A stretch of DNA of 64,000 nt from Agapanthus africanus (GCA_030015575.1 CM057346.1:113441899-113505898); one strand, 5' to 3'; positions 1 through 12,520 are shown, counted from the stretch's first letter. Notes: generated by a model not told the origin, from the sequence alone. Translations and numbers: made by a program.

Positions 1-1860
1 AAGCTCATGCTACCGCTTCACTAATTGTGAAATTAGTGAAGCAAACACCCTAAACTAAATGGAAAGTAGTAGAGGATGATGAAGTAGGAAATGAGCTCTC
101 TTTAGTTTTATTTTTCTCACAATATTTCCATCATTTCACAAAAGCTAGTGAGCTTGAAGAAGAAGATGAAGAATGCTCTCATGGAATTAATCAAGTGAAG
201 AATGTGAACCATGGGTGAGTTAATATCACATATTAACCCATATAGAGACTTAACCATGGCTAATTTAATGGTTGGGTTAGTAAATATCTTAAGTATGACA
301 AAATTAGTGGACTTGGTCAATGGTTCCACAAGCTTCTCCAAGCTTCAACCATCAATCCAATTTCCACCTAATTTTGTTTAACTTAAAATAAATAAAACCC
401 TTCATTAATCTAGCATGGTGTGAGTCTCATGCACCCAAGTCACATGTGTCATCTAGCATGACACAAAACATGTACACAAATATATATCGCATACATACAT
501 AATGCACATTCAAGTGAGAAAAAGAAATCATGAGTGAGAAAGTATTAGTTAATGTAACTTAATGTATCAAATATATAATTATACATTAAATTATTAAATC
601 AACACTTGATTTAATAATCCGGCTATATTACATAACAACTAATATCAAATGTAACAAATTATCGAATCAACACTTGACCCGATAACCTGGCTATATCACA
701 TATAACCGACCTATGTTACAAATCGCGAGAATAGAATGCGATATTACATACGCGCATTAATCTCGGTCCCGCACATATCATATATGTACTCCTACTCCGT
801 TTCGCATGAATCAGGAAAGCTCTGTGTAGGACTCTAAAGACTCGTCAATACGCCGGCAGTAGGTGATGATCATATCAAACACGCACAAGCCGTAAGTGGT
901 CAATTAAACGTAACGGTAACCCGGGTATTGAGCGATCAGAAAATCAACAAGCAAGCCTGCTCATACTCATGTGAATCCAATTAGTAACACTACCGTACAG
1001 TCCAGTCTCTTCGTCTGATATGTTGCATATCTCGTTTAGGGGTGGTAAACATCAGACCCCAGTAACTCGATAAGTCGTGCCGATATGAGGCTCATAACGG
1101 GTCGAGAAACTACTAGTAACACTTACCAGTAAATCTCTGAAACAGCCCTGGCCAGGGACTTCCTGTTATAGCCAATCGTGCACAGCGCAACATCAACCCC
1201 TAATACCGGGAGAGACGTATCCCCTCTTATCGCTTATTGCCTCCATGTGACTCGGGAATGTACCCAAAAACCACTGTTTTGCATGTTCTCTTGAACGTGG
1301 TAAGGTGGAAATCAAAGCAAAGTGGGAATCACAAAAGTTTCTATGACGATTTCGGGTCGATAGACTAACCTGTACCAGTGTCACCAGAGAACTTCCATCT
1401 GATGTGAGGTATAATACCATCTAGGAGTTCTCGGCGAGTTCGTCCAGTGTACCTAGTCTCCACTGAGCACCTATATATCATCTCTGATGTCAAACACCAA
1501 TGGATATGGGATCCTCCATCGCCCATCTACATGGGTCAAGAAGCTACATGCTAGTCTACTCTGGTATATCGATGCCCCATATCGATACACCTATGACTAG
1601 GGACATTAAAGGATGTACTCACAGACTACCATAGTCCTACTAGTACGATCCACATCATAATCCAGGTAGTTAAGCACACATCCTAAGGGCTTTACCAATA
1701 TATAACAGAGAGAGAATCAGTATACATGTTAAGATAAAGAGTAACCAGATAATATACTATCATGTCGAGTAAGAAAGTCCTCCCTATATATGTCCAAGCA
1801 TTCACTACAATATACATCTCATGTACAGTAATGGCCTCTAGGGCATACATAACACTAACA
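1..1860 (-). mobile_element. Copia LTR, minus strand, cut by window start
   Basis: Read on the minus strand, this begins at 1860 with TGTTAGTG and a GCCCTAGAGGCCATTACTG block. The same start is seen in the Copia-1 LTRs (14965 and 23025, reading down). The middle (about 1400-1640) matches the core of the Copia-1 and Copia-2 LTRs (the CTAGGGAC and ATCGATGCCCCAT stretches), so it belongs to the same LTR family. Its 3' end lies to the left of the window. It contains no convincing coding region; the short open frames in it are not similar to known proteins. It looks old and diverged. Confidence 0.75.
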
Positions 1861-3025
1861 GTCCCTGGCCAGGGTTAATTTAGAGATTTACTGGTAAGTG
1901 TTATCAGTAGTTTCTCAACCCGTTATGAGCCTCGTATCGGCATGACTTATCGAGTTATTGGGGTCTGACGTTTACCACACCTAGACTGGATATGCGACAT
2001 CTTAGATGAAGAGATCGGACTGTACGGTAGTGTTACTGACAAGCTTTTGCAGGAGTTAGAGCAGGCTAGCTTGCTGATATTCTGATCGTTCAATACCCGG
2101 ATAGCCGTTACATCCAGCTAGTACCGTTGACAGCTTGTGGGTGGTTGATGTGATCATCACCTACTGCCGGCGTATTGATGAGTTTTTAGAGTCCTACACA
2201 GAGGTTTCACTGGCTCAGGCAAAATAAAGTAGGAGCGCATATGTGATATGTGCGGGACCGAGATTAATACGAGTATGTGATACCGTATTCTATTCTCGCG
2301 ATATTTGTATTGATCGGTTATATGTGATATAGCCGGGTTATCGAATTAAGTGTAGATTCGATAAAATGGTACATAATATTAGTCGGTTATATATGATATA
2401 GCCGGATTATTAATTCAAGTGTTGATTTGATAATTTAGTGTATAATTGTATATTTGATATACTAGTTTATATTAACTAATATTAGCTCACTTAAGCATTT
2501 ATTTTTCTCACATGTGCACACTTAATATATATGTGATATATATTAATTGTGTTTTATTATGTGTCATGGTTGATGATACATGCAACATGGGTGTATGAGA
2601 CTTACACCATAATAAAGATAATGTAGGTTTTATTTATTTATGGTAATTCAATTATTAGTTGGAAATTTGTCACATGGCATGAAACTTCATAAAGCTTTAA
2701 GATCTATTGACTTAGTCCACTAGTTTTGTCTTACACTAGATATTTGTTAACCCAACCATTATCTAAACTCATGGTTAAGTCTCTACATGAGTAATATTAG
2801 ATATTTTCTCACCCATGGTTGCCATTCACTCTCACAACATTATCTCTCTTCATCTTCTTCTTCAAGCTTAAGAGCTCTCTAGCTTTTGAGCAAGTGAGAA
2901 ATATTAGTGAGAAAATCACTTCTAAAGTGAGCAAAAATCCTACTTTATCATTCTCTACTAGATTAGCACTTTAGTATAGGGTGTTAGCTTCACTAATCTC
3001 TCATTAGTGAAGTAGTAGCTTGGGT
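1..3025. repeat. Large inverted repeat (two ~1.15 kb arms, ~0.7 kb spacer)
   Basis: The arms are 1 to about 1160 and 1861 to about 3025, imperfect but clear along their whole length. The spacer, about 1161-1860, is the first part of the minus-strand LTR. Both arms start, at their inner ends, with the 12-bp palindrome CCCTGGCCAGGG (1146-1157 and 1863-1874). The left arm may continue outside the window. Confidence 0.8.
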
Positions 3026-3329
3026 TAGTGTTTCCTTGATGTAGATCATCTTCGGCCTCGAAGACTTCAAGCAAGTTCGTTCCTTTCTTCTTGTGAAGCC
3101 ATGCCAGAGTCCGGAAGATCACTACTTGGAGCGAAGGGACTACTACACGGAGCTATTGAAGTGAAGGACCGGTCTACAAAGGTTGTATTCCTAGTTCACT
3201 TAGTTGTAAAGTAGTTTACAATATATTTCGTATAATTCTTTAGTTAAAGATTCTAGTTTAGGGTTCTTTAAAACGGAAAAAATTTGAAAATGGTATGGAT
3301 GATGCCTCCCGAAACCTTGCTGTCGTTCA
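1861..3329 (+). mobile_element. Copia LTR fragment, plus strand, facing the previous one
   Basis: From 1861 to about 3025 this is an imperfect reverse-complement copy of positions 1 to about 1160, so it is a second LTR of the same family in the opposite direction, lacking the first 700 bp or so of the LTR. It continues past 3025 through sequence that should be the LTR's 3' part. The stretch TGGTATGGATGATGCC near 3290 could be a decayed tRNA-iMet primer site, but this is weak. The right limit, near 3329, is where recognisable RT sequence of the neighbouring Copia starts. No gene is seen. Confidence 0.6.
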
Positions 3330-5831
3330 TAAAAACCTACAGTAATAACAATATTGTCCACATAGACGACCATAAGGATCTTCTTTCCACCGCGATGCTG
3401 ATAGAAAACCGAACGATCACTATTGGATCTTTGTAAACCAAAGATCCTAACAACATCTTTCAGTCTCCCAAACCATACACGTGGAGACTGTTTGAGGCCA
3501 TTCAACAATCTCTTGTGTTTGCAAACAAGCCCAGACTCTTCCTGAGCAACAAAGCCAGGCGATTGCTCCATATATACTTCTTCCTGTAAAGTACCATGTA
3601 GAAAAACATTCTTCACATCAAGTTGATATAAAGACCAATGATACGTGGAAGGAGTGATAAAAAGATGCGAAGATAGGTTATCTTGACCACGGGAGAGAAA
3701 GTCTCATCATAATCGATCCTGTAAGTTTGTGAGTATCCTTTCGCCACCAAACGATCTTTCAGCCAAGCAAGAGAGCCATCAGGATTCAACTTCACAGTAT
3801 ATACCCATCTGTAACCAAATGCCTTCTTCCCAATAGGAAAACGAGTAAGATCCTATGTGTCATTAAGGCGTAATGCAAGCATTTTCTCCTCCGTTGCTTT
3901 CTTCAAACCAGGATTAGCCAATGCATCAGATACTGAACATGAAAGAGAGTGAGAATGTAAGGATGAAATGAATTCGAATATGAAGGAGACAATCATGCAT
4001 ATGTGACATACTCACTGGTGGAATATCGAGGAGTAATAGTATGAGTACCCTTCCTAAGGGCGATGAGAACGTCTAACTCAGAGGGATCCGGATATGGAGT
4101 TAGAGGGGTGACCGGTGGCAGATCGGTTAGATCTGGAGGTTGTTGTACCTATCTGGTATGAACATCTAAATCAGAGGGATCCGAATCTGAAGTTGGAGGG
4201 GGTGATCGTGGTGGCATAGCTGGAGTTGGAGACTGTTGTACCCATCTGGTATACACTTAAATAACATGTTCTTGAATTAGTTCTTTGGTTTGGTCCACAA
4301 AAGATTCGATTGGAATAGGAGTGGATGGGATAGCTAAAACATCAAACTCATAGATATGAAAATCCTCACGGACAGATGGAGAAGAATATGTAAAGAAAAA
4401 ATATGGAGTGTTCTCATGAAAAGTGACATCTGCCGATACGAACACTCTGTCTAAATCTCTGTTATAGCACCTATAACCCTTTTGATCCCGAGAATATCCG
4501 AGAAAGACATATCGAAGAGATTTTAGATCAAGTTTGGATACCCCGGGACGATGGTCATGAACAAAGCAGGTACACCCAAACACTCTTGGAGGTAGAGAAA
4601 AAGATGACCTAGAGGGAAATAGAACAGAATAAGGTATCTATCCATTCAAAATAGAACTCCGCATATGATTAATCAAATGACACGCATTAAGTACGGTATC
4701 ATCCCAAAAACGTTTTGGAACTTGAATATGAATTAATAGAGTGCGTTTGTCTATAACAAGTGCCTATTCTTTCTTTCGGATATCCCATTTTGTTGAGGTG
4801 TGTAAGGACATGAGGATTGATGAACAATAACAAAGGAATCCAAAAATTTCCAAAAATCTGAGATGAAGTATTCTTTGGCATTATCAGTTTGCAAAATTTT
4901 AATAGATTTAGTAAATCGATTTTTAACTTTAGTACAAAAGAATTTAAAAATAGTGAACACTTCAGATCTCGATTTTAACGGATACAACCATGTCACTCGA
5001 TAGAAATCATCGATAAAAGTCACTAAATAATGGTATTCATGGTTTGACACAATAGGAATGGACCCCATACATCATAATGTACAATCTCAAATAGACTGGT
5101 CGTTCTATTATTAAGTCTGGAAGGATAAGAAGTATAGTGATACTCCCCCATTTCACAAGACTCGCACTTAAGAATAGACAAATGACTAAGGTAAGGAACA
5201 AGTTTTTTAAATTTTCTTAACATGGATGACCTAACCTGCAGTGGACCTCAAGAGGATCTGCAGCAGTAGAACAAGCTGTAGGTGTATGTCTATCCAGATA
5301 GTACAAGACTCTATGTTCATGCCCTGAAACAATCCCTTCATTCGTCTTCAAATCCTATATAACACAACCAGATGGAGAAAATGTTACCGAACATTTTAAT
5401 GAATGCACAAGTTTGCTAACAGATAGTAAGTTAAAAGGAAATGTCGGCACATATAGAATTGAAGATTCAGATAAAAATGGAGTGAGAGGGGTAGAACCAA
5501 CGTCTTTCACCTTAGAGGTAGAACCATTTGCGACAGTAATAGAACTGCTACAGGAAGTAGAGGACAATAAAGTGAATACATCTGATTTTCTGTTCATATA
5601 ATTTGATACACCTGAATCTATAATCCAAGACGTGGTTGGAGAAGCTGATGAAAGAAGACCACTATTATCTTCACCTTTGGCTGTAACTATGATGGGAGAC
5701 TGTAATCTTAAAGAGAATGCAGAAGCTCTAAAGAGAAGATTCTTGAGCTGTAATATTTTCTCCTCTGTAAAACCTGATGAGGCTGAGTCAGATGCAGCCA
5801 TCTTAAAAGTGCGTATTGAAACCGACAGATG
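3330..5831 (-). mobile_element. Copia-4: decayed Copia gag/pol coding part
   Basis: A minus-strand Ty1/copia relic. Going down from 5831 one meets a short gag remainder, the protease region (WIIDSGVSNYM), the GAG-pre-integrase zinc region, the integrase core (VTFIDDFYR, PYTPQQNGISERKNR) and the first half of reverse transcriptase ([14 protein letters not shown]). The rest of RT, RNase H and the 3' LTR are absent, because the element ends against the inverted LTR pair near 3329. It is broken, with many interruptions, and clearly old. Confidence 0.85.
4067..4252. repeat. 93-bp tandem duplication inside Copia-4
   Basis: Two adjacent imperfect 93-bp units, 4067-4159 and 4160-4252, begin GAACGTCTAACTCAGAGGGA and GAACATCTAAATCAGAGGGA and both end in CTGGTAT. 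The unit length is a multiple of three. They lie in the variable linker between the integrase and RT regions. Confidence 0.8.
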
Positions 5832-7176
5832 AACACCAACAGCTAATCAGGGAACAAAGTCTCCCATAATCCAAGAGATGACTCTGCGAAGTTTCCACCC
5901 AAAGATCGTGATTGATCTCTCAAGATCCAATCAGCGATTACAACAAAACCTCAAATGAATCCATGATCGAACTCCGACAACTCCATCACTTCAACAAAAC
6001 AAACTTCAAACTGATCATAGAAATTAAAAAAACAACTTCAATAAAATACTATACTTCACAGCTTCCTTAAGGTCTGTTTGGTTGGAGGATTGTGAGAGAA
6101 TTAGATTGTGAATTCCAAAAAAATGAGAGGATTCCACAATTTTGTGTTTGATTGTGAGATTTGGATTTGTAGGATTTCTTTTTTTTTTTATAGGGGGCCC
6201 ACCACAAAACAAGGATCTTTGAATCCTTAAAAACTTGGAGAATTTGCAAGGATTTGACACTATTAATTGTACTTTTAGAAGGGGTCCCGGATACTTTATT
6301 TATTTAATAATCCTCTCTCTATCTCTTTCTCAAATTCAAAAATCTAAATCTCATATTTTTTCACCAACCAAATAAGAATTACAAGAATCTAAAAATCCAA
6401 TACTAGAAATTCAATACTAACCAAACAACAAATTATCAAAATCAGAAGTTTTCAACTGTATTATTTTGGAATCCAAATTTCATAATCTTGCAACCAAAGT
6501 GCCCCTTAAGCAATTGTCACACACAAACTCCTCACAAAGAAACCACTTTTCATGATGATCTCTATTTGTTCAATAGAATTATCAGTTGGTTTGCTTAGTA
6601 TTGATGTAAGACCAAAATGAAGACAAGGCCCTGATATCTTTCTGTCTTTCTTTGTTATATGCTCCTCGTTGTGTCAATTTTCCATAATCCAGCAAGCAAC
6701 AGAGTGACAAAACTCCCCAATAAAATCCCACAGGGCCTTCTCGCAGACCAAGGACAGATCGTTCGAATCGAAATATCAAAGCTTAGGGTGTATATCACAC
6801 ATATAACCATCTCATAAGTGAGAACAACAAACCTACAAGCCAGTCAGGGACTTAATATCTCGATCCAGATCTAGGAGTCACGGGAAGGGAGAACGAGACT
6901 GAGGCTGTGATGATGGCTGGCGGCGATCGTGGCTGGGGATGCAATGATGGAGTAGCGAGGGGTTGTTGATGGTTGGAAGAGGGAAGGTTGATGAGCGGTG
7001 GTTTGGAGAGGGAAGGAAGCTGTTTGGTGGCTTGGAGAGGGGAAGGTCGAGCGGCGGTTGATGGTGGCAGCGGCAGCGATGGGGTGATGGTTAGGTGATG
7101 GCATGATGGGGGCAACGGCAGATGGCACGATGAGGGGGTGATGGTTAGGTGTTAGGGATATGCTCTCATACCACAT
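5832..7176 (-). mobile_element. Copia-4 leader region, split by a MITE
   Basis: Non-coding sequence upstream (minus strand) of the Copia-4 gag start. It contains the MITE 6071-6504 and a G-rich/C-rich biased stretch at about 6890-7150 that produces proline- and serine-rich open frames of no apparent meaning. At about 7162-7175 the minus strand reads GTGGTATGAGAGCA, close to the usual plant Copia primer site TGGTATCAGAGC, which would put the element's 5' LTR at about 7177. No clean LTR pair can be shown. Confidence 0.45.
6071..6504. mobile_element. MITE, 434 bp, Tourist/Harbinger-like
   Basis: An AT-rich non-coding element with imperfect terminal inverted repeats: left GGTCTGTTTGGTTGG, right (reverse complement) GGGCACTTTGGTTGC. 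It is flanked by the direct repeat CTTAA at 6066-6070 and 6505-6509, which contains the TTA target typical of PIF/Harbinger elements. It encodes nothing. It sits in the Copia-4 leader, so it is younger than that element. The superfamily is inferred from the termini and target site only. Confidence 0.75.
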
Positions 7177-7718
7177 GAAATATTTATTCGGTGGAGATTG
7201 TCCATCAAAATGTTGAGTTGTAAAGGTTCGATATGAGCCTAAAAAAGATTACCCGGTGGAGATGGTCCATCAGTTGTAAATGTTTCTTTGCCTTAAGAAA
7301 GATTGTTTAATGGATAGTTCCTAAGAAGGGGCCTGGGCGGAGATGTAGATATGGTAATATCGAACTTCGTAAACAATAGCTGGTGTCCTACCGAGTTTAA
7401 AATTTCTAACTCATTATTTCTATTGTTGTTGAATTTGTTATTATTTATTATTATTCCCCAACTGCTATTGATTTAAGCAATCAAAGTTTTAATTGTTAGA
7501 CATTGTCCTATTCACCACTTTCTAGGACACTTTGCAATTGGTATTAGAGTGGTTATCTCTGTTTTTGGCTTAAAAATCTAGAATTTAGATCTTATGACTA
7601 ATAATAATAATATTACTCAAAATAATAGATCACTAGAAGGTCAAGCCATCAATAGGCCGCCATTCTTTGATGACAGTAACTACAACTTCTGCAAGATCAA
7701 TATGCGCATTTTCCTCTA
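7177..7718 (+). mobile_element. Copia fragment: LTR end, primer site, gag start
   Basis: Plus-strand Ty1/copia fragment. TTGGTATTAGAGTGG at 7538-7552 resembles the tRNA-iMet primer site. About 40 bp on, from 7594, a frame begins with an N-rich stretch followed by RPPFFDDSNYNFCKINMRIF, which matches the N-terminus of plant Copia gag (DUF4219/UBN2 type). Upstream, the phrase CGGTGGAGAT occurs twice (about 7191 and 7255) in two related ~65-bp units, resembling the polypurine/LTR junction of such elements. The fragment stops where Gypsy-3 begins. Only a remnant is present. Confidence 0.6.
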
Positions 7719-10378
7719 ATGCATCAATTTTGATATTCTTGACGTTGTAGAGGATAAAGTAGCCAGGGTTTCATCAATGTCATCAACTTCAATTTGTTCA
7801 CCAACATTGTTATTCAGCACTCTTTCCGATCTCAGCGTGGTTACAACACTCACATTATGATTTTGAAGGATGTGGTTCGCGCTTTGTGAGTGGCCGGAAT
7901 TTGGCAGAGCTTGAGATGGAAGTCTCCTTTTCTCTCTCTCACTCATTGCTGCATTTAACTGTGCAAGTTGTGTTTCTATCGATTTTATGCTTTCGCTGTG
8001 GGAAGCAGTGTGTTGCACTAACATTTGGATAAAAGACGTTAAATTAGCCGTCGTTTGTATGGATTGTTTAGTGAACGTTTTTAAGTTTCGTTCGAGTGCA
8101 AAGATTTTATCGGTGCTGGCCGTTGAAATATTATTATAAGGAGCAAAGTTGTTGGCCAGATTTTGAAGAGATGGGGGTTGAAAGGGGTGTTGAATTTGGT
8201 GTGGTGGCTGTTGCTGTAGAGGAAGCCTTTGATAGTTATTTTGGTTTGGGAATTGATTTTGATTTTGAGACTGGTTTTGCTTCCAAACGAAATTAGGGTG
8301 ATTCCTCCATCCCTGATTATATGTGGAGGAATAGGGATCATTTCAAGGTCATTGCTGAGAAGCAGCATTAGTTTGCTCTTGACCTTGAAACGGAGAATTC
8401 AAAAGATATTCTTCCGTTAAATGCGATGGGTCAAAACAGTAACCACACACGGTTTTTGGGAGCATAACTTGGTTAAAGGAGGTTGACGAGACTTTGTTTT
8501 CGATAGTTTCAAGTTTTTTTTACATCGTGGACATTTCGGCTTTCATTGCGATGGAAATATCGAGCTGATGAATACCTGTCCTAGATGAAGATGATGTTGG
8601 TCTAGCGCTCTCCTATCGTGAGGTTTGTTCGGCGAAATCTTCCAGAAATTGCCAAGCTTCGCCATCGTCTTTTGACATGAAATGATATTGACAAATGGTT
8701 TCAAGCATTTGTTTCATGGCAAGATTAACACCCTCATATATAATTCAGCGAAATTGCTATCTATTGATTCCGTGATGAGGGCATTGGACAAGAAGGTCCT
8801 TAAACTGTTCAAAGCATTTCCAGAATGGATCGTTGGGAAGTTGGGTAAACTGGTTAATCTCACTTCTAACACGGGCGGTTTTGTGATTAGGATAAAATTT
8901 CTTAAGGAATGATATAACGAATTCATCCCATTTAGCGATAGAATATGCGGCAGTGCTAGAAAGCCATTTTTCTGCTAGATCGCACAAGATAAAAGGGAGA
9001 AGACGTAATCTCATAGCATCCCCTGAAAGTTGGGTTGTGCTCATCATTGCACATACGTTCTCGAATTTGGTTATGAAAATGTACGCGTCTTCGGATTCAA
9101 GCCCGTGGAATTTGGGCAACAAGTTGATGAAGTGGGGTTTTATTTCGAAATTACCCCCATTGGCCGGTGGAAGAGACAGACAAGTAGGAACGGGTCCACG
9201 TATGGGATAGCATCTTTCTTGGAGAGAGATGTGCGGTGGATTCTGCATACCTATGGGTGGTGGCAAGGCGGTATCATTAAATACCGATGAAGATCCGTCC
9301 ATTTCGGGAGATGTGGTGGGTGGAGGGGAAATAGAAGTTGAAGAAGTACCGACTTTAGAGTCGATAGAAAAAACCCAGACAAGATGAGCACTAGAATCCC
9401 GTGTCCAGCCGATCATGCACTAAGCGGGTTTAGCGCACGTGGCGGCGCGTGTGAGAATGATTTTTAGAAGTTTTTTTTTGAAAAAGTGTCAGACTTTAGG
9501 CTTGACTCAATAAATCACAAAATGCACAATTAATCCCTAGAACTAGGGTTACCTAGGTCAAGACACTAAACCGCTCCTAGATTTTCAAAGGACAAGTCGT
9601 AGGAGCAATCATCTACCACCTCTTTATCACTCTTGTGGCCAGGTAAGTGGGAGATATCCACTATACAAATCACCGAAATAGCGGGTATAATTAAGTAACC
9701 ACTTTCCTAATTCACACTTGCCTAGAAACCATACGAGAAATGCGGATAAGCGATAAATTACCCACGACCCTCCTCTGTCCTAATTGAGCGCGACGGTCCT
9801 TAGAGGCTTGGTCTAGATATTTTTTAATTAATGTAGGGTGATAGTATGCTCGTTTTGTGATTTGTGGGGCCTAGGAAGGGTGATGAAATCCCCACTTAAT
9901 CTGGATTTGGGTTATTGCCCCTTAATGTCCGGTTTAGATATGCATAAACAAACCGATATCAAAACATGCAAAAAGATTTTTGAGCGGCTCTTTTTGCAAA
10001 GAATCCTGCAGGAAAGATCAGATTATTGGAGTTTAGAGGAGAGAGAAAGATATTAGGAAATTACCTGAGAATTTTGGGGGGCCAACTCCACCAAGCCGCC
10101 CCGGTTCCGCCACCAAACCCTCACTTCTGCCGTGGTTCCACCGCAATTTGATGTGTTCTTTTGCTAATTTTTCTTTAGGGCCCTCCTATACTCCTCTGGT
10201 TCAATTTGATAGTATCTGAATCTTTATTTTCTTGCTCCAGTTGCTCCAGATTCCCTTGCAAAACTCGCACAATAATCGTTAAATACACAAGTTGCGATTT
10301 TGGTTCTCGTTTATAATATGTTCGCTGGATTTTATAAGAAATCAACCTGAATAACAAGAAAAAAAATAACGATTTTCT

Positions 10379-10395
10379 TCCCGGTAACGGCGCCA
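10379..10395 (-). promoter_or_regulatory. Primer binding site of Gypsy-3 (tRNA-Asp type)
   Basis: The minus strand reads TGGCGCCGTTACCGGGA, one base away from the TGGCGCCGTTGCCGGG site known from Athila/Tat elements. It lies about 14 bp from the LTR end. Confidence 0.8.
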
Positions 10396-11234
10396 TTTGA
10401 TTGATCTGCTGAAAAGTGTGTTCGTAAAGTAACCGTAATCAAGACGGTGTCACTACTAGCTAACCACGATGAGTACGGGTCGTCTGTAAAGAAACGTGAA
10501 CTCTTTTCTTGCTTTAGACGAGTTGATTAAAGAAGGGTGATTGTTTGTCGTTACGGATATAGAATTTATAACGAAAAGGCATGTATGGTTCATAGGACTT
10601 AGTAGTAATGGATGAATAATTAAAAATGACTCCTTTTATCTTTTAATAGTTTAAAACTAGATCGATAGTGATGAATATAGATTAGAGTTCTTTTGGAAGG
10701 AACTAGGGGTTTCCCACTACTAATCCTTGTCCTTGGATTGATCTCTATTCATGTCTAGCCCCTAACAAAACAAGTGTTAAATCAATCTCAAATCGTGGTC
10801 TTGGTTAGAAATAAATTGGTAGCGCGCCCGATAAGGATGCTAACACTTATTTTGATAAAGTTTATAGACTTTAAAATATATAAAAGATGTTAAGAGGTTT
10901 TATCATCCATTGTTCAACCCTATCCTACGAACCCTAGTAAGTTAGGAATTACTCGCTCATGGTTAAAGATTTAGAAGAAAGAATGAAGAGTGAAAAAATG
11001 ATTAAGAAGAAGAAAGTAAGTGCGAAAATTAATTGCAAAAAGAATAATAAAAAAAACTACATTTATTAATCAACTATTGCATACAACTTTTGAAAGTAGA
11101 GTACAAGAACCCTAGTTGCTCTAGATCTTTATCATATTGGAAGTAGATGACTGGCTGATGATCACTCGGATGCGTGGATCGGTTTGGACCTCTTGATCTT
11201 TTCGATGATGATCTTTAATGTGAAACTCTCGGTC

Positions 11235-11244
11235 CCTTATATAG
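11235..11244 (-). promoter_or_regulatory. Likely TATA box in the Gypsy-3 LTR
   Basis: CTATATAAGG on the minus strand, about 360 bp inside the LTR 5' end, in the position expected of the U3 promoter. No transcript start can be read from sequence. Confidence 0.45.
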
Positions 11245-11602
11245 TCACAGAAACAGAAATCCTAGATTCCATATAATAATATATGCTATTAAAATCCCAT
11301 CCCCAAAATATCCCATCCTAAAGCTCCAAAAATGCGGCGGATCCGCCGCAAATACCCTAGTTTGGCCGCCCAACCGCCGCAACATAGTGGAATCATGAAT
11401 TGGGATTTTTTCTGCTCTCTTATGTTGACATGTGGAGATCTTCTTGATGTCTATATTCTGAGAATAATTCTCTGAGTCTCCGCCGTTACTAAATCTTATG
11501 ATTTGTTTCCATATTTCGGCAGATTTGATTCCGACATCTTGATTTAACCCGGATCTCTTGGATTCCAGACCTGAGCTGACATCTGCATAATATCTCAAAT
11601 CA

Positions 11603-11884
11603 AAGTGTTTAGTAGCATTTGGTATTTTTGAGATATTATCCTAACCATTTTATATGATATTAAATCTTAAGAATATTGATTAGAAATATTTGATATGATA
11701 TGTATATAAATATTATATGCATTTATTTTCTCTCATTATGTCAATTATAATGTAGAAACATATGATAATAAACTTTTTACAAATAAACCCTCATATGTTC
11801 TATAATTACAATAAACACCTTTTAGTACTTAACAATAGTGGGGAAAATATTCATTCAAATGTGTAATATTTTAGATTAATCAGT
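11603..11884. other. AT-rich stretch, nothing recognised
   Basis: About 280 bp of AT-rich sequence between the Gypsy-3 LTR and the old Copia LTR piece. No coding potential, terminal repeats or known element were seen. It may be the diverged first part of the LTR that follows. Confidence 0.4.
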
Positions 11885-12210
11885 AGTTTATAAGCACATC
11901 CTTAAATGACCCTAGTCATAGGAGTATCAAAACATGGCATCGATACTCCCGTTTAGATTAGTGTATACATTCCTTGACCCTACCCGGATGATGGTTAATC
12001 CCATAGCCATTGGTCTTTGACACCGAAAATTATATACATATGATCATTAGGTTATGAGTTACACTGGATCGACTCATCGAGAACTCCTAGATGGTATTAT
12101 ACCTATTGTCAGATAGCAGTTCTCCAGTGATGATAGTACAGGGTAGTCCTTTGACCTGAGATCGCCATAGTGTCTTATATATGTTCCCACTATACTTTGA
12201 TTACTACCCT
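11885..12210 (+). mobile_element. Old Copia LTR fragment, plus strand
   Basis: It matches the Copia-2 LTR core (39619-39949) over about 325 bp: TATAAGCACATCCTTAAA, the CATCGATACTCC stretch, GGTATTATACC, CAGATAGCAGTTC and the final CTTTGATTACTACCCT. Similarity stops abruptly at 12210, where Copia-3 begins. It is a fragment only, and is the oldest layer of the nest visible in this window. Confidence 0.75.
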
Positions 12211-12486
12211 AAAATAATTCTAGAGGGTGGTGAATATGATTATACCAACAATACCCAAAAATTAAAAATTCTACTTTGAAGCAATTAAACAACCAAGTAA
12301 TATGCAAGTAATAAAAAGAGAGAAAGTGAGAAGCAGTCGCAAACACAAGTGTTTTTGAAAGGTTTTACATGCCCTGGTCATCTTTTTTTAGGCATACGAG
12401 CTCATTCCACTAAAATACATTTCCGATGAGACAATTATATTGTGCACCCGCAACGTCATACTACGTCACTCGACACACGAGTGACC
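12211..12486 (-). mobile_element. Copia-3 LTR, 3' end portion
   Basis: The left remainder of the Copia-3 LTR, cut from the rest (61823-63261) by the CACTA element. Read on the minus strand it ends in TATTCACCACCCTCTAGAA, resembling the ...TTCACCCCCCTCTAG... phrase near the end of many SIRE-like plant LTRs. It abuts the old Copia LTR fragment at 12210. Assignment rests on this phrase, on its position next to the CACTA terminus, and on the near-match of the 3-bp flanks. Confidence 0.6.
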
Positions 12487-12520
12487 CACTGCTACAAATA
12501 TGGCCAAAAGTAATGGGGAA

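Larger units (their letters stand above)
7719..11602 (-). mobile_element. Gypsy-3: truncated Athila/Tat-type gypsy (LTR, PBS, gag)
   Basis: A minus-strand Ty3/gypsy element, from right to left: a single LTR (about 10410-11602, starting TGATTTGAGATATTATGC on the minus strand), the primer site, a leader of about 1 kb, then gag (about 7719-9416). The gag holds the retrotransposon gag core (FEIKPHFINLLPKFHG, LPFILCDLAEKWL, WDEFVISFLKKFYP) and a C-terminal IKSIETQLAQL / VVTTLRSER region, typical of the Athila/Tat group. No pol, polypurine tract or second LTR is seen, so it is a broken copy missing most of its 3' half. The LTR limits are judged from terminal dinucleotides and distance to the primer site. 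Confidence 0.75.

Noticed and set aside
117-341. Short open frame on the minus strand at the window start
   Set aside because: It lies inside the inverted Copia LTR repeat and resembles no protein; its mirror copy near 2700-2900 is not open in the same way.
6852-7176. Proline/serine/histidine-rich overlapping open frames
   Set aside because: They come from a G-rich biased non-coding stretch in the Copia-4 leader; two frames are open at once with no domain.
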